41,077 nt of DNA, taken from contig JBBRLG010000004.1 in NCBI GenBank assembly GCA_038231495.1, forward strand, positions 1 through 41,077, read 5' to 3'. A program made the position numbers and the translations under genes. Each line of letters starts with the position of its first letter. Position 1 is the first letter of the stretch. The stretch comes from JBBRLG01 sp038231495. Lineage in GTDB: Bacteria; Planctomycetota; Planctomycetia; Gemmatales; Gemmataceae. Below are positions 38,709 to 41,077 of the stretch, one piece after another. The notes below the pieces were generated by a model, which was not told where the DNA came from, did no database searches, and saw only the letters and a list, made by a program, of their open reading frames with translations.

Positions 38709-40277
38709 TTATTTCGCGTATTCAACGGCGCGCGTCTCGCGCACGACCGTCACCTTGATCTCGCCGGGGTAGTGTAACTGCTCCTCGATGGCGCGGGCGA
38801 TGTCGTGGCACACCTTGATCGCCTCGCTGTCGGACGTCTGCGACGAGTTGGCGATCACGCGCACCTCGCGGCCGGCCTGAATCGCATAGGCGTGTTCGAC
38901 GCCGGGGAAGCCGGACGCCACCGCTTCCAACTCCTCCAGACGCTTGACGTATTTTTCCAACGTCTCACGGCGAGCGCCGGGGCGGGCCGCGCTGATCGCA
39001 TCGGCACTGGCCACCAGCACCGTGTAGATGTGGTCGATCGTCACGTCGTCGTGGTGGCCGACGATCGCGTGCAGCACGTCGGCACTCGTCTCGCCGTGAC
39101 GCTTGGCCAACTCGGCACCGATCTTGGGATGGCCGCCTTCCATCTCGTGATCCGCCGCCTTGCCGATGTCGTGCAGGAGGCCGCACCGCCGCGCGAGCCG
39201 GCCGTCCAGACCCAACTCGTCGGCCATCATGCCGGACAGGAAGGCGACTTCCAGGCTATGTTGCAGGACGTTTTGGCTGTAGCTCGTGCGGAACTTGAGC
39301 CGGCCCAGCAGCTGCACCAGCTTCTCGTGCAGGTTGCCGATGTTCGCCTCGACCACCGCCTGCTGGCCGACTTCCTGAATGTGCTTTTCCATCTCGGCCT
39401 GGGTTTCGGCGACGACTTCCTCGATGCGCGACGGGTGGATGCGACCGTCTTGAATGAGCTTCGTCAGCGCCAGGCGGGCAGTCTCCCGGCGGATGTTGTC
39501 GAACGCGCTGACGATCACCACGCCCGGCGTGTCGTCCACGATCACGTCCACGCCGGTACACTTCTCGAAGGTGCGGATGTTGCGTCCTTCGCGGCCGATG
39601 ATGCGGCCCTTCATGTCGTCGCTGGGGATGTCCACCGTGCTAACCGTCGTGTCGGCGGTATGCTCGGCGGCGTAGCGGTGGATGGCGGTCGCCAGGATTT
39701 TGCGGGCCTTTTCCTCGCTGACCAGCCGGAGTTGTTCTTCGTGCCGTTGCAGCCGGCCGGCGATGGAATCGGACAGTTCGCGCTCCAGCCGTTGCATGAG
39801 CACCGCCTCGGCCTCCGCCCGGTTCAAGCTGCTGATTTCGTGCAGTTTTTGGGTCTGCTGTTTGATGAGAAGGTCGGCCTGTTCGGTGCGCTTTTCCAAC
39901 TCGGCTTTGCGCTCGCTGATCTTGCGCTGGTTGCCTTCCAGGCTGCGGGCCTTCTTCAGGAGGAGCTGGTTCTTTTCTTCGAGACTGTCCTCGCGCTTGT
40001 CGAGCCGGGTTTGCTGTTCGCGCAACTCGCCGCGGGCCAACTCGGTCTCGCGGTTGAACTCTTCGCGCTTTTGGTACATGTCGTCCTTGGCGCGAAGCTC
40101 CGCCTCCTTCTTCACTTTTTCGGCTTCGTCCCGCGCCGCCGCGGCGATCGCCTCGACCTGGGATTGAACGGATTTGAGCCGGGAGCGATCGAACACGCGG
40201 ACGACCGCGTAGCCGAGAACCGCACCAACCAAGGCGGCGAAACTGCTGATGAGAATACAAGTCAGCGGCTCCACCAT
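38709..40277 (-). CDS. rny: Ribonuclease Y
   Basis: 522 residues, the usual RNase Y length. An N-terminal TM helix (about 3-24) anchors it. Residues 25-205 form a long charged coiled coil. A KH domain (SDDMKGRIIGREGRNIRTFE) and an HD domain (LLHDIGKAADHE, with IVGHHDD downstream) give RNA binding and endonuclease activity. It initiates mRNA decay at the membrane. The ATG at 40277 has AGGAG upstream; an upstream ATG at 40421 was rejected because its first 48 residues are Arg/Pro-rich and precede the normal TM start. It is encoded upstream of the YmdB-type gene. Confidence 0.94.
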   Translation of the reverse strand: MVEPLTCILISSFAALVGAVLGYAVVRVFDRSRLKSVQSQVEAIAAAARDEAEKVKKEAELRAKDDMYQKREEFNRETELARGELREQQTRLDKREDSLEEKNQLLLKKARSLEGNQRKISERKAELEKRTEQADLLIKQQTQKLHEISSLNRAEAEAVLMQRLERELSDSIAGRLQRHEEQLRLVSEEKARKILATAIHRYAAEHTADTTVSTVDIPSDDMKGRIIGREGRNIRTFEKCTGVDVIVDDTPGVVIVSAFDNIRRETARLALTKLIQDGRIHPSRIEEVVAETQAEMEKHIQEVGQQAVVEANIGNLHEKLVQLLGRLKFRTSYSQNVLQHSLEVAFLSGMMADELGLDGRLARRCGLLHDIGKAADHEMEGGHPKIGAELAKRHGETSADVLHAIVGHHDDVTIDHIYTVLVASADAISAARPGARRETLEKYVKRLEELEAVASGFPGVEHAYAIQAGREVRVIANSSQTSDSEAIKVCHDIARAIEEQLHYPGEIKVTVVRETRAVEYAK

Positions 40278-40485
40278 AGGGCCAACTCCTTCCCGAGGTG
40301 GCCGCGGCAATTCGCAGACGGACGGCAGGCGTCCAAACCCGGCCGGCGCGGCGAAACCGCGCCGGGGACCGGGGGACGCAGGGCGGCGGACGGACGAGCA
40401 GGCACCGGCGCACGGCCGCACCCGGGACGGGCGCGGGCGGACGGTTGGTCAACGACCGAAACGGATCGACAACGGCATCAAGACC

Positions 40486-40731
40486 CTAGCCCGCGAATGG
40501 CGGACAGGGGCCTGGCCCCGCGCGGGTGACCACCCGCGGCGGGGGCAGGAGGTGTTCCCGTCGGGTGCCGGCGGCGGAGCGGGGAAGGCGAACCGGGGAG
40601 TGCGGCCGCCGCGCGCGAGCGCGGACGCCGAACATCTTCCGGTTCCGTTCCCTCAAGGCCGTTCGGATTTCCCGACGAAAGAGCAACCCACCCAGGACCA
40701 GACTCACGCACAGCAATCCAACAAGTGTCAT
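40486..40731 (-). CDS. Possible small membrane protein
   Basis: An 81-residue frame starting MTLVGLLCVSLVLGGLLF, a plausible TM helix, followed by an Arg-rich tail (RREIRTALRERNRK). The ribosome-binding site is weak. It lies upstream of rny on the same strand, 208 nt away. The C-terminal half is Arg/Pro-rich in the way of non-coding high-GC frames, so this is a tentative call. Confidence 0.3.
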   Translation of the reverse strand: MTLVGLLCVSLVLGGLLFRREIRTALRERNRKMFGVRARARRPHSPVRLPRSAAGTRREHLLPPPRVVTRAGPGPCPPFAG

Positions 40732-40855
40732 GCGGAACTCTTCGCTTTTTCGTGTCGTCGCAAGATCGGTGCGGTACCTGCGGCAGGCCCGGCCAGACAC
40801 CCGCGTGTGCTGCCTGAAAAGCCGCGGACCTCGTGAGAAAACTTTTTTCAACCCA

Positions 40856-40877
40856 CTCCCGGCCTTCGGGCCGGGAG
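40856..40877. terminator. GC-rich hairpin with TTCG loop
   Basis: Perfect 9-bp stem CTCCCGGCC/GGCCGGGAG around a TTCG tetraloop, one of the most stable RNA hairpins. A TTTT run follows after 8 nt on the plus strand. No gene is assigned on the plus strand upstream, so its role is open. Confidence 0.4.
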
Positions 40878-41077
40878 GAGAGGTTTTGTGATTACGGGTT
40901 CATTATGGGGGATGAGGCGCGGTGCCGTCAACTGAAAAGAAAATGCCGGCTTGGAGTCGCTCGCTTTTTTGGGGGCCCGGGGGCGCAGACGACCAGCAGA
41001 TGATAAAACAACAGGCGAGGGACCCAACACGGGGCCCCCGGGTAGGAAACAGCCAGAAAAAGAGGTGGGGAAAGACC
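40878..41077. other. No gene recognised at the window end
   Basis: This stretch contains runs of G and C (GGGGGCCCGGGGGCGC and GGGGCCCCCGGG) and no convincing frame. Composition differs from the rest. It may be a contig end of lower quality, which is inference. Confidence 0.3.

Noticed and set aside
38805..40529. 574-codon plus-strand open frame antisense to rny
   Set aside because: Mirror of the RNase Y coiled coil; no independent motifs.

Overview
The window looks like chromosomal DNA of a planctomycete, most likely near Gemmataceae. That placement is inferred from gene families, not from a marker gene. The supporting families are a TIGR03000 protein, a DUF1559 domain, a PVC-type CxxCH cytochrome with a dehydrogenase-like propeller, an ECF sigma (TIGR02999 type) next to a WD40 Ser/Thr kinase, two surface proteins with an N-terminal LEDR-x-VP motif, a sulfatase, and very high GC with long antisense open frames. 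I saw no rRNA, tRNA or CRISPR array and no intact transposase.

Layout. 1-500: a palindromic repeat, remnants of an excisionase-like HTH and an AbiEii-like toxin, and a relic inverted-repeat element lying in front of an esterase. 497-3425 (+): esterase, GluQRS (tRNA-Asp Q34 modification) and a Cys/Gly-rich TIGR03000 protein bracketed by two copies of a ~135-bp MITE-like element. 3590-5525 (-): a single-domain response regulator followed by a NUDIX-metallo-beta-lactamase fusion. 5699-9347 (+): a solute-binding lipoprotein, a 2-hydroxyacid dehydrogenase and a TatC with an enlarged first periplasmic loop. 9573-13719 (+): ECF sigma and WD40 kinase, the kinase cut by an in-frame TGA. 14085-16115 (+): a Gly-rich surface protein. 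16200-27487 (-): a long one-strand run holding HemD, a formate/nitrite channel, a polyprenyl diphosphate synthase, MoaC, rhodanese, a DUF4058-like protein, an unknown protein, DUF29, TrmB, a FabZ-like dehydratase, a HAD-like protein, an unusual sigma factor-membrane-DUF1559 fusion, and a small unknown. 27675-29231 (+): CobA-HemD fusion, convergent with PyrB (-). 30319-32535 (-): a DUF4214 surface protein. 32751-37718 (+): sulfatase, a GxxExxY PD-(D/E)XK-type gene inside a 45-nt perfect inverted repeat, and the large PVC cytochrome. 37768-40277 (-): RNase Y and its YmdB-type partner.

How the genes work together. CobA-HemD, the second HemD and the FNT channel point to tetrapyrrole/siroheme synthesis and possibly nitrite use. 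GluQRS and TrmB modify tRNA. RNase Y and YmdB belong to RNA turnover. The sulfatase, the PVC cytochrome, the LEDR proteins and TatC fit a secreted, polymer-degrading lifestyle. Two ECF-type regulators and one kinase fit the expanded signalling of this phylum.

The most distinctive feature outside the genes is the density of palindromic DNA. A GCCGCTTGCGGC palindrome sits within about 25 nt of a stop codon at six loci, and several other inverted-repeat families fill the remaining gaps. The best candidate for something not well described is the GxxExxY cassette at 34157-34655 together with its gene-less relative at 284-464. Second is the membrane-anchored sigma-DUF1559 fusion.
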